From Bacillota bacterium (lineage in GTDB: Bacteria > Bacillota > UBA4882 > UBA8346), in the NCBI GenBank assembly GCA_023400055.1, contig JAEXFN010000047.1, positions 99,263 through 163,262 of the forward strand: DNA of 64,000 nucleotides. Direction: 5' to 3'. The notes beneath the pieces are model-generated. The model made no database searches and was not told where the DNA came from. It saw only the letters and a program-made list of their open reading frames with translations. This document shows positions 8,852 to 17,630 of this stretch, piece by piece (the first letter of the stretch is position 1; every line of letters starts with the position of its first letter). The position numbers and the translations under genes were made by a program.

Positions 8852-9589
8852 ATGAACAGGGATTTTAGTCTATCGTTTGTATTTCCAATGTACAATGAGA
8901 TTGACAATATTGAACCGTGTGTCCAAGGGGCCATGACCATTGGGGAAAAACTCAACATCGACTACGAGATTGTCGTGGTCGACGACGCCAGCACGGATGG
9001 CTGCGGTCCACTGGCGGACAGGCTCGCCGAGCGCTATCCGGTCCTTAAGGTCATCCATCATCCGGTCAACCGCAAACTGGGCGGAGCGCTGAAAACCGGC
9101 TTTGCCAATGCCTCCAAGGACTACATCTTGTATATGGATTCGGATCTGCCGTTAGATTTTAATGATGTCTGCGCAGCGATTCCGCAGATCGCTGCAGCCG
9201 ACATGCTCGTGGGCTATCGCCTCTCGCGGGCGGAATCGCTGCGTCGCAAATTTATTTCCAAAGTCTATAATCGGCTCATCCGGCTGATCTTTGGGCTAAA
9301 AGTTCACGATGTCAATTTTTCATTTAAATTATTCAAAAGAGAAATTCTCAAGCAGATTCATTTAATTTCGGAAGGTTCCTTCATTGACGCCGAGTTGTTA
9401 ATCGAAACCCATAAAAGAGGTTACACTATCCGCGAGATCGGTTTGTGTTACTATCCGCGGGTGGCCGGAGAATCCACACTGGCCAGCAACGCGGTCATCA
9501 AAAAGATATTTGCGGAAATGTGGCGCTATTATTGCCAGCAAAGAAATGACCTGGCCAATCCGGTAACTTCATTGCGCCATGACATTTAA
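8852..9589 (+). CDS. GT2 family polyprenyl-phosphate glycosyltransferase (DPM1/ArnC/FlmF-like)
   Basis: A compact GT-A type glycosyltransferase of 245 residues. It begins VFPMYNEIDNIEPC, has the nucleotide-sugar site EIVVVDDASTDGCG and the metal-binding YMDSDLPLD, and ends without the pair of transmembrane helices present in ArnC, as in dolichol-phosphate-mannose synthase. It should transfer a sugar from a nucleotide donor to undecaprenyl phosphate on the cytoplasmic face. It lies 69 bp after the deacetylase with a strong AAGGAGG site and precedes an ArnT-like transferase that would use its product. The sugar is not determinable from sequence; N-acetylhexosamine is inferred from the deacetylase neighbour. 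Confidence 0.88.
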   Translation: MNRDFSLSFVFPMYNEIDNIEPCVQGAMTIGEKLNIDYEIVVVDDASTDGCGPLADRLAERYPVLKVIHHPVNRKLGGALKTGFANASKDYILYMDSDLPLDFNDVCAAIPQIAAADMLVGYRLSRAESLRRKFISKVYNRLIRLIFGLKVHDVNFSFKLFKREILKQIHLISEGSFIDAELLIETHKRGYTIREIGLCYYPRVAGESTLASNAVIKKIFAEMWRYYCQQRNDLANPVTSLRHDI

Positions 9590-9732
9590 GGTTCATGCGC
9601 AAAGGCTTTCAGAGCGTAATGCGATCTGTAAAAAGGAGCCATCAGCTTTATTGCGCTTCTTTAAGTTTTTATGATTATCCCGTCCTTCGGAACCGGGTTC
9701 ATCATAACACTTTTTAACGTCAGAGGTACAAG

Positions 9733-11355
9733 ATGAAGCTTAACAAACGACTGCTCGTTTTTTTGATCAGTTTCGTATTTTTTATTCTGTGGGCCCACGC
9801 GTTGCCGATCACTGATACGGTCGAATCCAATTATGCTTTGACCGCCAAAGAGATGGTCGCCGCGGGGGATTGGCTGTCGCCGCGGATTTACGGAAAGTTC
9901 TGGTATGATAAGCCGGCCATGATATACTGGCTGCTGGCTTTGGCCATGAAGCTCCTGGGTTATTCGGACTTGGCGCTCCGGGTCGTTCCGGCGCTCGCCG
10001 GAGCGATCGGGGTGACCCTCATTTATTGGTTTGTCACCAAACTCAGCAATGAACGCCTGGGCACGCTCGCCGCGGTCCTGCTGGGGACCTCACTGCAATA
10101 TTTCATGATCGCCAAACTGATCATCACCGACATGGTCCTGTTTGATTTCAACGCCGCGGCGCTGATCTTTTTCTATCTCGGTTTTATTGCCAGGGACGGT
10201 ACCAAGGCCAAGCGCTGGTATCTGCCCATGTATGCCTGTTTCGCTCTGGCAGTGCTGACCAAGGGCCCGGTCGGGATCATGTTGCCAGGTCTGATCATCC
10301 TGCTCTTTCTCGCCTGGCAACGACAATGGGCCGAGTTGAAAAACATGCGCATCGGCGAGGGATTGTTGCTTTTCTGCCTGATTGCCCTGCCGTGGTACGG
10401 CTTCATGTACCTCAAACACGGCAATCTTTTTATCCAGAATTTCTTTGGCGTGCATAATTTGCTCCGTGCCACCGTCTCGGAACATCCCAAAGCCAATGTC
10501 TTTTACTATTATTTGGTAGTTTTTGTCCTGAGCACCTTGCCGTGGACCGGAGTAATGACCGGCGGCATCTGGGACGCCATCAAAAAAATCCGCCAAAAGG
10601 ATATGTTGGCGCAATTTTTAATCGTCTGGATCGGGGTGTTTTTTATCTTTTACACCCTCATCGCTACCAAATATCTGACCTATACCTTCCCGTTCTTGTT
10701 CCCGGTCGCCGTTTTGGGAGCAATTTACCTGGGCAAGCATTTGGAAGCAAACAGCGGTGCCGTCAAAAGCTGGGTCCTGCTCTGGCCTTTGCTCTTGTTA
10801 AATGTCCTATTTGTATTTATCGCTTACCGGATCTTGAAAAACGGCTTGTTATTGGATGTTTATCTGTCCCTTGCGATACTCAGCTTCATTTTCATGATTT
10901 GGTGCTTATTCCGCGCCAAGGAACCCCAACGCTTGAGAATGCAACAATATGGCGTTATCGTTAGCTATCTGCTGCTTGCGGTAATGGTTTTGCCTGCTTA
11001 TGCCCAATTGCAGTCCGGCAAAAATTTTGCGCGGGATCTTTCTTCTTATAAGGACTACCGGATCGGCACTTACCAGTCCTACAGCACTTCGGCGGTATAC
11101 TACAGCGGCCACCTGCTGGATCGGATTGAACCCGAAGATGCTGTCGGTAAATTTCGTAACCCTTCGTTCACCTGGTATGCCAAATATACTATGCCCGTCT
11201 ATACGATTGAAGAATTCAAGACTCAACCGGGCCAGAAAAAAATGATCATCGTGCCAACCCATTCAGAACAGAAATTTTTGAAAGAAGCATCCGGAACGAC
11301 GCTCGAAAAACTCGCCCAAAAGGATAATGACGTCTTTTACCGAATCATTCCATGA
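9733..11355 (+). CDS. ArnT-like GT39 membrane glycosyltransferase
   Basis: Multi-pass integral membrane transferase of 540 residues that uses polyprenyl-phosphate sugars in the periplasm. The N-terminal transmembrane helix is followed by the periplasmic acidic loop PITDTVESNYALTAKEM, the position of the catalytic acid in ArnT/PMT enzymes; then come YDKPAMIYWL, about ten more hydrophobic segments, and a soluble C-terminal region from about residue 430. ArnT adds aminoarabinose and Francisella FlmK adds galactosamine to lipid A phosphates; this gene sits in the FlmK position after the deacetylase and the GT2. The acceptor is inferred from the lipid A genes elsewhere in the window. The 143 bp before it hold no clear terminator or gene. 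Confidence 0.88.
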   Translation: MKLNKRLLVFLISFVFFILWAHALPITDTVESNYALTAKEMVAAGDWLSPRIYGKFWYDKPAMIYWLLALAMKLLGYSDLALRVVPALAGAIGVTLIYWFVTKLSNERLGTLAAVLLGTSLQYFMIAKLIITDMVLFDFNAAALIFFYLGFIARDGTKAKRWYLPMYACFALAVLTKGPVGIMLPGLIILLFLAWQRQWAELKNMRIGEGLLLFCLIALPWYGFMYLKHGNLFIQNFFGVHNLLRATVSEHPKANVFYYYLVVFVLSTLPWTGVMTGGIWDAIKKIRQKDMLAQFLIVWIGVFFIFYTLIATKYLTYTFPFLFPVAVLGAIYLGKHLEANSGAVKSWVLLWPLLLLNVLFVFIAYRILKNGLLLDVYLSLAILSFIFMIWCLFRAKEPQRLRMQQYGVIVSYLLLAVMVLPAYAQLQSGKNFARDLSSYKDYRIGTYQSYSTSAVYYSGHLLDRIEPEDAVGKFRNPSFTWYAKYTMPVYTIEEFKTQPGQKKMIIVPTHSEQKFLKEASGTTLEKLAQKDNDVFYRIIP

Positions 11356-11376
11356 GTCGCTATGAGGTGATCTGTT

Positions 11377-12057
11377 TTGCAAATTCTCTTGGCCGAAGAC
11401 GATATACGCTTGGGAAACCTGCTGAAACACTTGTTAGAAAAGGATAAACACCAGGTCGACTGGGTCCAGCGCGGCGATGAAGTATTCGATTATGTGGCCT
11501 ATACGACCTATGACGTGATTATTCTGGACTGGATGATGCCCGGGGAAAGCGGCATCAGGGTCTGCGACCGTTTGCGGAAAAGCGGCTACCGGCGGGCGAT
11601 TCTGATGTTGACGGCGCGGGACGCCGTTGACGATAAGGTCCTTGGCTTGGATACCGGCGCCGACGACTACTTGATCAAACCGTTCGAATTCGTCGAACTC
11701 TCGGCCCGGCTGCGTGCCCTGGCCCGCCGCGGCACGGAACCGCTCCGGGAAGAAATCGTCCAGAATGGCACGCTCACGTTAAACCGAACCCTCCATACCG
11801 TGAAACGCGGGACCCGCGAGATTCAACTTACCAGCAGAGAATTTCAAATATTGGACCTGCTCTTTCAGAACAGCGGCAGGGTCGTTCCCCGCGAAGTCAT
11901 TATCAACCGGGTCTGGGGATTGGAAAACGAGGTCACGCCCAATAACCTCGACGCCTATGTTCGGTTGCTCCGCAAAAAGCTCGATCTGCCGCAAGAAAAA
12001 CCGTTGATTTATAACGTACGCGCGATAGGTTATAAATTAGAGGATAAGCATGTTTAA
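11377..12057 (+). CDS. OmpR/PmrA-type response regulator
   Basis: Two-domain transcription regulator of 226 residues. The receiver has the acidic pair in LLAEDDIRLG, the phospho-acceptor Asp in VIILDWMMPG, the switch Thr in LMLTARD and the lysine in DYLIKPFEF. The C-terminal winged helix has ELTSREFQILDLL-type sequence (here QLTSREFQIL), the recognition-helix area and RAIGYKLE. The start codon is TTG at 11377 behind GAGGTGATC. It overlaps the kinase gene by eight bases. Placement directly after the lipid A modification genes suggests a PmrAB-like control circuit for them, although upstream targets were not demonstrated. Confidence 0.94.
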   Translation: MQILLAEDDIRLGNLLKHLLEKDKHQVDWVQRGDEVFDYVAYTTYDVIILDWMMPGESGIRVCDRLRKSGYRRAILMLTARDAVDDKVLGLDTGADDYLIKPFEFVELSARLRALARRGTEPLREEIVQNGTLTLNRTLHTVKRGTREIQLTSREFQILDLLFQNSGRVVPREVIINRVWGLENEVTPNNLDAYVRLLRKKLDLPQEKPLIYNVRAIGYKLEDKHV

Positions 12058-13366
12058 CAAATTAAAAAAACAGCTGACCCTCTTTAACTCCCTCTTAATC
12101 GGCGCCTTGTTGCTGCTGTTCGTGGTAGTGACGTTCGCCGGCGTGACCTGGGCTATGTACCGCGGCGAACGCTCCGACATTATCGCCTACGCCAAAGAAG
12201 AAGCCGAGGAAAATCTGGCCATCCTGATGGATAAGAGTTATCTGCGGCGGGATTATTCCAAATTGGAGCCGAATGAGAATGATGTGCTGTTTTTTTACGC
12301 CTTTGACAAGGACGGCAAACTGTTCCATTACTCCAATCCCCGCCCCCTGCTCGACCGGAAGGCCAAGCAAAACATCGGGCAATGGAGCAAAAAACTCGGT
12401 AAACCGGCTTTTTTTATTTTTCGGGAAGCCCATCGAACGCAGGCCATGTTCATCGTGGCCCGCCCGCTGGAGAGCGGAAACGTGATCTATGGAACCATCT
12501 ATGTCGGAAAAGATGTCACGGCCTATTACCAAATCTTACTGAGGCTGTTGTATGTCCTGGGCGGCTTTTTCGTTTTGTTCTTTACTTTGGTGACCCTGGC
12601 CGGTTATATCATGGCCGCCAGAGCCATCGAACCCATCAAACGCTCCTATGAAAGGCAACGGGAGTTTTTGGCCGATGCCTCCCATGAGCTGCGAACCCCG
12701 TTGAGTGTCTTGTTGACCTCGGTGGACGCGATTCAAAGCGACTCCGTCAGTCAACTGACGCCCTTTGTGCAACAGGTCCTGGCGGACATGAAAGACGAGA
12801 TTAAAAAGATGTCCCGAATCATCGGCGACCTGTTGACCTTGGCCCGTTCCGACGCGGCGGTTTTGCATATCGTGCGGGAATGGTTCGAGCTGAGGCCGGT
12901 CGCCGAACAGATTGTCCGGACTTTGCAGCCCATTGCCAACGAAAAACAAATTACTTTACAGCTGCAAGCCCCCGCGGGAGGGCAAATCTATGCCGATAAG
13001 GAGCGCATCGCCCAATTGTTGCTGCTCTTGCTGGATAACGCCTTGAAATACACGTCGGACCACGGCCACGGCGAGGTTCAGCTTTCGATCCGGCTGTCGG
13101 AGCCAGACCGCTCCAAACTGGAGATCAGCGTCCGGGACAATGGCATCGGCATCGCTCCGGAAGAACAAAGGCTGATCTTCGAACGCTTTTACCGGGTCGA
13201 TAAGGCGCGCTCCCGCTCCATGGGCGGGACCGGTTTGGGCCTGCCCATTGCCAAGTGGATCGTTGAAAGCCATGGCGGAACCATCCGGGTCGTCAGCCAG
13301 CCGGGACAAGGCGCTACTTTTATTGTCACGTTGCCGCAACCGGCGATGGCGGAGCATTCCCGCTAA
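12050..13366 (+). CDS. Sensor histidine kinase paired with the OmpR-type regulator
   Basis: Membrane sensor kinase of 438 residues. Transmembrane helix 1 is at about 10-37 and helix 2 at about 163-191, enclosing a periplasmic sensor of about 125 residues with mixed charge. No full HAMP domain is visible; helix 2 leads quickly to the H-box ADASHELRTP with the phospho-accepting His212. The ATPase domain shows LLDNALKYTSD, VRDNGIGIAP, IFERFYRVD and GGTGLGLPIAKWI. The gene overlaps the regulator gene by eight bases, so the pair is translationally coupled. Signal unknown; cationic peptides or metals would fit the PmrB analogy but this is speculation. Confidence 0.94.
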   Translation: MFNKLKKQLTLFNSLLIGALLLLFVVVTFAGVTWAMYRGERSDIIAYAKEEAEENLAILMDKSYLRRDYSKLEPNENDVLFFYAFDKDGKLFHYSNPRPLLDRKAKQNIGQWSKKLGKPAFFIFREAHRTQAMFIVARPLESGNVIYGTIYVGKDVTAYYQILLRLLYVLGGFFVLFFTLVTLAGYIMAARAIEPIKRSYERQREFLADASHELRTPLSVLLTSVDAIQSDSVSQLTPFVQQVLADMKDEIKKMSRIIGDLLTLARSDAAVLHIVREWFELRPVAEQIVRTLQPIANEKQITLQLQAPAGGQIYADKERIAQLLLLLLDNALKYTSDHGHGEVQLSIRLSEPDRSKLEISVRDNGIGIAPEEQRLIFERFYRVDKARSRSMGGTGLGLPIAKWIVESHGGTIRVVSQPGQGATFIVTLPQPAMAEHSR

Positions 13367-13436
13367 AAGCGGAGGCGGTCCCCAAAATGCGAAGCGTTTT
13401 TGCTCCTGGAGTTGATTTGGGAAGTAGAAATAGAAG

Positions 13437-13667
13437 GATGATCACCGGGACAACTCTCCCAAAGCTCGGGATGACTTCCCCAGGGTGTGGGAAAGGATGC
13501 TCAAGGCTTGGGAATCCTTTCCCAAAGCTTGGGCATACTCTCCCAAGGCTTGGGCATGCTCTCCCAAGGCTTGAGTATGCTCTCTCAAAGCCTGGGCTAT
13601 CTTGCCCAAACCTCGGGGCAGTTTTCCCGATCGCCGGGCCTGCTTTCCCGAAGGTCGGGCGGACTCA
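13437..13667. repeat. 21-bp palindromic tandem repeat array 1
   Basis: Ten in-phase 21-bp units run from 13458 to 13667, preceded by one degenerate unit from 13437. The best units (for example 13521-13541 and 13542-13562) carry a 13-bp palindrome of the form CCCAAGGCTTGGG followed by an 8-bp linker such as CATGCTCT. Units at the right end drift to CCCGATCGCCGGG and CCCGAAGGTCGGG but keep the dyad and the phase. The array sits in the gap between the convergent ends of the sensor kinase and ybaK-like genes. Because 21 bases are seven codons, several frames stay open and would encode heptad repeats; none has other signs of being a gene. Three further arrays with the same period and unrelated sequence occur in the window. 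Confidence 0.93.
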
Positions 13668-13732
13668 GCTTCGTCGCGGGAAAGCAAGGAGCGACGGCGC
13701 TCATGGACGGATCGGCCCCCCGGTAAAAACAT

Positions 13733-14212
13733 TCACTCGATCCCCACCCGGACCGGGACCGGATTCAAAACCCGCCTCAAATCTTGCGGGGTGATGCTGA
13801 CCAAATAACCCCGCTTCCCGCCATTGATATAGAGCAACGGCAACTCCAGAATGGTTTCCTCCACATAAACCGGAAGCCGCTTGCGCGTTCCGAACGGCGA
13901 GGTCCCTCCCACCAGATAGCCGGTGTGTTTGGTGGCGGTCTCCGGCGTGCAAGGCTGAATACTCTTGACACCGATCAGCCGGGCCAGTTCCTTGGTGGAA
14001 ACCTTGCGGTCGCCATGCATCAACACCAGCAGGGGGCGCTGCTCTTCATCCTCCATGACCAAGGTTTTCACGGTGCTGTGTTCAGCGATGCCGAGCTCCC
14101 GGGCGGCGACCTCGGTGCCGCCCTTGTCTTCATAGGCATATAAATGACCGGTAAACGCCACCCTGGCGGCGCGCAATTGCCGAACCGCGGTTGTAACCGG
14201 CTCTTTCTCCAT
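13733..14212 (-). CDS. ybaK: YbaK/EbsC family aminoacyl-tRNA deacylase
   Basis: Trans-editing enzyme that hydrolyses mischarged tRNA, typically Cys-tRNA(Pro) in the YbaK group. The 159-residue product has the family length and motifs: the conserved lysine in EHSTVKTLVMED, LLVLMHGDRKVSTKELARL, VGGTSPFGTRKRLPVYV and LLYINGGKRGYLVSI. The ATG at 14212 is chosen because GGGAGG lies seven bases upstream; an in-frame extension to 14260 lacks a site. It converges on the two-component operon, with repeat array 1 between them. Which tRNA it edits cannot be told from sequence. Confidence 0.92.
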   Translation of the reverse strand: MEKEPVTTAVRQLRAARVAFTGHLYAYEDKGGTEVAARELGIAEHSTVKTLVMEDEEQRPLLVLMHGDRKVSTKELARLIGVKSIQPCTPETATKHTGYLVGGTSPFGTRKRLPVYVEETILELPLLYINGGKRGYLVSITPQDLRRVLNPVPVRVGIE

Positions 14213-14650
14213 ATCCGTTCCTCCCATCCCCAAAAGGTTATTCATTGCAGTGATGATCATTGAGGAACGGTCCCGAGCCGTCGATCGCCACTCCGAATCC
14301 CGTCCCTACCATAAGCAGAGTTAAATTCCTGAGCTTAATGAACCCACCTGAAAATTCGCGATCGGTCCGGCGCTTCCTGCCGCGACTCGGGGCCGATTTG
14401 GTTAAAAAACGTTAACGAGCGACTTTTGTTACCGGGCCCGGCAGGGTAATCCGGGGCCATACCGAATAATTATATAAATTGTAATCCGTTCCCGAATCGT
14501 TGGAAATGAATTACACCATCTTTTCCTATGAATGAGGTAGATAAACTCCGCGCTTTCCCCTTTTCCAGTCGAGGTTTCCGGCTGGGAAAGCATAGGCAAA
14601 ACTTTTTCAACCGATTCTCCATTATCAATTATGGCTCGAGGTGACTATTT
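14213..14650. other. Intergenic region between ybaK-like and pncA
   Basis: About 440 bp between divergent genes. It must carry the promoters for both but no strong match to a vegetative promoter was found by eye. Two palindromes are visible: GTTAAC at about 14410 and a GCCGGGCCCGGT-like dyad at about 14433-14444. A short AT-rich island lies near 14466-14490. No convincing coding sequence is seen. Confidence 0.4.
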
Positions 14651-15226
14651 ATGAAGTCTGCCCTGTTGGTGGTCGACGTGCAAAATGATTTTTGCCCGGG
14701 CGGCAGTCTGGCCGTTGCAGAGGGCGATCAGATCATTCCCATCATCAACCGTTTGTTGCCCCGGTTCGAAACCGTGGTTTACACCCGGGACTGGCATCCC
14801 GCCGCTCATATCAGTTTCGCGGTCCAGCCCCGCTTCGTCGATCAATCGTGGCCGGTCCACTGTGTGGCGGGAACTCCCGGCGCGGCCTTCCATCCCGCAC
14901 TCCAGGTCCGGGAGGACGCTATCATCGTCAATAAAGGGACCGCCGTCGATCAGGAAGCGTACAGCGGCTTTCAAGGCACCGACCTGGCGGATCAATTGCG
15001 GTGCCTGGGCGTGGTCACCCTTTATCTCACCGGACTGGCCACCGATTATTGCGTGAAAGCGACCGCTCTCGACGCGCGGCACGAAGGCTTCCAGGTACGG
15101 GTGATCCGTGACGCCGTCCGGGGCGTGGACGTTCCGCCGGGGTCCGCCGCTCAAGCCCTGCGCGAGCTGGAAGGGGCCGGCGTGAAGCTTATTTCGGCCG
15201 CCGAGTATGAGGACGGGGTGAACTAA
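14651..15226 (+). CDS. pncA: Nicotinamidase PncA
   Basis: Hydrolyses nicotinamide to nicotinate in NAD salvage. The 191-residue isochorismatase-fold protein shows the complete catalytic set: Asp9 in LLVVDVQNDF, Lys95 in IIVNKG and the nucleophile Cys134 in GLATDYCVKATA; Asp47 and His49 in TRDWHPA bind the metal. It is followed three bases later by pncB, so the two genes form a two-step salvage operon from nicotinamide to nicotinate mononucleotide. The ribosome site GAGGTGAC precedes the ATG. Confidence 0.97.
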   Translation: MKSALLVVDVQNDFCPGGSLAVAEGDQIIPIINRLLPRFETVVYTRDWHPAAHISFAVQPRFVDQSWPVHCVAGTPGAAFHPALQVREDAIIVNKGTAVDQEAYSGFQGTDLADQLRCLGVVTLYLTGLATDYCVKATALDARHEGFQVRVIRDAVRGVDVPPGSAAQALRELEGAGVKLISAAEYEDGVN

Positions 15227-15229
15227 ACG

Positions 15230-16723
15230 ATGGATCAATGGATGGACGCCGCGGTCGATTGGGGCCAACGGAAAGACTCCGCCCTGCTGACCGATTTTTA
15301 CGAACTGACCATGCTTTATGGCTTTTGGAAGTATAACCGCCACGAACAAAAAGCCTGCTTTGAATATTTCTTCCGGGCGCTGCCGCCCCACAACGGCTTC
15401 GCGCTCAGCGCCGGCCTGGAACAATTTCTCGATTCCTTGCGCAACTTTGCCTTTAACCGGGCCGATCTCGAATATCTGGCCAGTTTGGGATTCGAACCGG
15501 ATTTTCTGAATTACCTGGCCGACTTCAAACCGCGCTTCGACCTGTGGGCCGTTCCCGAGGGTTCGGTGGTCTTCCCCAATGAACCGTTGATCCGGGTCGA
15601 GGGTCCGCTCGGTTTCCTGCAATTGTTGGAGACCAACCTGTTAAACGCTTTGAATTACCCCACCCTGGTGGCCACCAAAGCGGCCCGGGTCTGTTACGCC
15701 GCCGAGGGCGACCCGGTCATGGAATTTGGTTTGCGCCGCGCCCAAGGACCCGATGGCGGACTGAGCGGCGCCCGCGCCGCCATCATCGGCGGTTGCGTCG
15801 GCACCTCCAACGTGCTCGCCGGCAAGCTTTACGGCGCCAAAATGCTGGGAACCCACGCCCATAGCTGGGTAATGAGTTTCGATAGCGAAACCGAGGCCTT
15901 CATGGCTTACGCCAAAGCCTTCCCCAATAACATCACGCTGTTGGTCGATACTTATGACCCGCTGCACAGCGGCATTCCCCATGCCATCGCGGTCTTTAAA
16001 GAACTGCGGGCGCAAGGGAGCGACACCCGGGGCGCTATCCGGCTGGACTCCGGCGACTTGGCGAAACTCTCCAAAGAGGCTTGGCGGCTCTTCCGCGAGG
16101 CCGGATTCGCCGATCCGCTGATCGTCGCCTCCAACGAACTGGATGAAGATTTGATTGCCGATCTGAAACGGCAGGGCGCCAAGATCAACTCCTGGGGCGT
16201 CGGCACCAACCTGATTACTTCCCGCGATTATCCGGCCCTGGGCGGAGTCTATAAACTGGTCGCCATCCAGGACGCCAACGGCTGGGAGCCGCGGATCAAG
16301 ATCTCCGGCAACATCACCAAGATCACCGATCCCGGCCGCAAGCGGATCATCCGCTATTACGACGCTGAAAACCACCCTTTGGCCGATCTGCTCTACCTTG
16401 AAGACGAGCCGGTTCAAGCGGGACGGATCACCGGTTACGATCGGGAGAATCTCCAAAAAGAGATTAAATTCAAGGCCCATCATCATACGGTTCTATCTCA
16501 AAAAATGGTCAGCGGAGGAAAGATTACGGCCGAGCCGGTTAGTTTGCAAGACCTGCAAGCGCGGGCCCAGACGAACCTGTCATGCTTCCCTGATGAGTAC
16601 CGACGGCTACGCTATCCTCAGACCTATGACGTTTTTCTCTCGCCGGAAGCCGCCCGGATCAAACATGCCCTGCTGGAGTCGGCCGGCTTCTACCGGACGG
16701 AAGCGGCGGGCAAGGAAGACTAA
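15230..16723 (+). CDS. pncB: Nicotinate phosphoribosyltransferase PncB
   Basis: Second step of NAD salvage: nicotinate plus PRPP plus ATP to nicotinate mononucleotide. The 497-residue protein fits the long bacterial form. Motifs include LLTDFYELTM at the N-terminus, EFGLRRAQGPDG (with the catalytic-region histidine of other families replaced here by Gln, as is common near this site), GTHAHSWVM, LVDTYD, IRLDSGDL and WGVGTNLITS. It follows pncA by three bases. A strong intrinsic terminator lies 28 bases past the stop. Confidence 0.96.
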   Translation: MDQWMDAAVDWGQRKDSALLTDFYELTMLYGFWKYNRHEQKACFEYFFRALPPHNGFALSAGLEQFLDSLRNFAFNRADLEYLASLGFEPDFLNYLADFKPRFDLWAVPEGSVVFPNEPLIRVEGPLGFLQLLETNLLNALNYPTLVATKAARVCYAAEGDPVMEFGLRRAQGPDGGLSGARAAIIGGCVGTSNVLAGKLYGAKMLGTHAHSWVMSFDSETEAFMAYAKAFPNNITLLVDTYDPLHSGIPHAIAVFKELRAQGSDTRGAIRLDSGDLAKLSKEAWRLFREAGFADPLIVASNELDEDLIADLKRQGAKINSWGVGTNLITSRDYPALGGVYKLVAIQDANGWEPRIKISGNITKITDPGRKRIIRYYDAENHPLADLLYLEDEPVQAGRITGYDRENLQKEIKFKAHHHTVLSQKMVSGGKITAEPVSLQDLQARAQTNLSCFPDEYRRLRYPQTYDVFLSPEAARIKHALLESAGFYRTEAAGKED

Positions 16724-16751
16724 AACCGGCCGTTTCGTTCGTTCTCAACCG

Positions 16752-16779
16752 AAAACCCGGCAAAATAGGCCGGGTTTTT
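16752..16779 (+). terminator. Intrinsic terminator after pncAB
   Basis: Arms AAAACCCGGC (16752-16761) and GCCGGGTTTT (16769-16778) with a seven-base loop and a closing T run. It ends the pncA-pncB transcript. Confidence 0.9.
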
Positions 16780-16988
16780 GGCTAACTTTCTCTTTTTACA
16801 TCGGCTATCCCGCCGTCGGTACTCAGGCCGGACAACCCGTTTTGGGGAACGTTTTTACGCTATCAGACCGGATCGTATGGGATTTCTTGGACTAACCTTA
16901 AAAATGATGAAAGAGTCTTTTCAATTGGACGAGTTCGCGCGATAATAGATATAGATTATCATTCTAAAACAGCTTTAAAGGATAAAAA

Positions 16989-17591
16989 ATGCGTAGCCGT
17001 TTGGTAACGGGGTTTTTATTCGTAGTAATGTTTTTGGGAACCGCTCACGCAGCGTGTGCCGCAACATTCTCAGCCGATTTAACGTTGTCGCAGAATGGCC
17101 GGGTTCAATCCGGGCGGCTCTACGTCCAGGAAAACGCCATCCGTCAGGAATTACAGCTGAAAAACGAGCTACAGGTCATCATCGTCCGGCTCGACCGCAA
17201 GCTGGTCTGGACGCTCAATCCTGCCAATCACACCTTCCTGGAAGCCGCTTATCTCGGCACCCAAGCCGATCTCGGCGCGTTTGGCGTTGCCACCGAGGAT
17301 ATCCGCGAGACCAAAATTGTCGGCACCGAGAACTTAAATGGCTATCGTTGTACGGTGATTCGCTACTTCTTTGCCGATCCGCGAATTACTATGACGCAAT
17401 GGGTAGCGCTAAAACTGGGGTATCCGTTAAAAACGGAGATTCGCGGCGCCAAAGGGTTCAATTTTGTGCAAGAGGTAAAAAACATCGTCGAAACTCCGGC
17501 CGCCGATGTTTTGTTTGAAATACCGTCCGGTTATCAAAAGATCTCTTTCGCCGCCATGGATAGCCCCTTAAACCCGGGGGCCGCCCAGTAA
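16989..17591 (+). CDS. Secreted LolA-like / outer-membrane lipoprotein-sorting-type protein
   Basis: A 200-residue exported protein. The N-terminus has a signal peptide (basic start, hydrophobic core to about residue 18, then TAHAACAA); there is no good lipobox, so it is probably soluble in the periplasm. The mature part is all beta-like: FSADLTL, GRLYVQENAIRQEL, KLVWTLNPANHTFLE, GYRCTVIRYFF, TQWVALKLGYPLKTEI and FEIPSGYQKIS, the pattern of the LolA/DUF4412 fold that binds acyl chains. It stands alone between the pncAB terminator and a converging oxidoreductase. Direct function is not known; the fold and a diderm envelope suggest a lipid or lipoprotein role. Confidence 0.7.
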   Translation: MRSRLVTGFLFVVMFLGTAHAACAATFSADLTLSQNGRVQSGRLYVQENAIRQELQLKNELQVIIVRLDRKLVWTLNPANHTFLEAAYLGTQADLGAFGVATEDIRETKIVGTENLNGYRCTVIRYFFADPRITMTQWVALKLGYPLKTEIRGAKGFNFVQEVKNIVETPAADVLFEIPSGYQKISFAAMDSPLNPGAAQ

Positions 17592-17630
17592 GCTCATATC
17601 CCGCTCCATTGGTTCATCTGGCTCCGCAGC

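Noticed and set aside
9590..9732. tRNA or small RNA gene in the gap before the first GT39 gene
   Set aside because: No cloverleaf or terminator could be drawn; no tRNA or rRNA was recognised anywhere in the window.
13387..13794. Protein-coding genes over array 1 (both strands)
   Set aside because: Several frames stay open only because the 21-bp unit is a multiple of three; no ribosome site, no family match and composition is dictated by the repeat.
14645..16486. Long minus-strand frames opposite pncA and pncB
   Set aside because: The plus-strand products are complete, conserved enzymes; the antisense frames reflect GC-rich third positions.
16398..16895. A 165-codon plus-strand frame across the end of pncB
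   Set aside because: It runs through the pncAB terminator and overlaps pncB in another frame.
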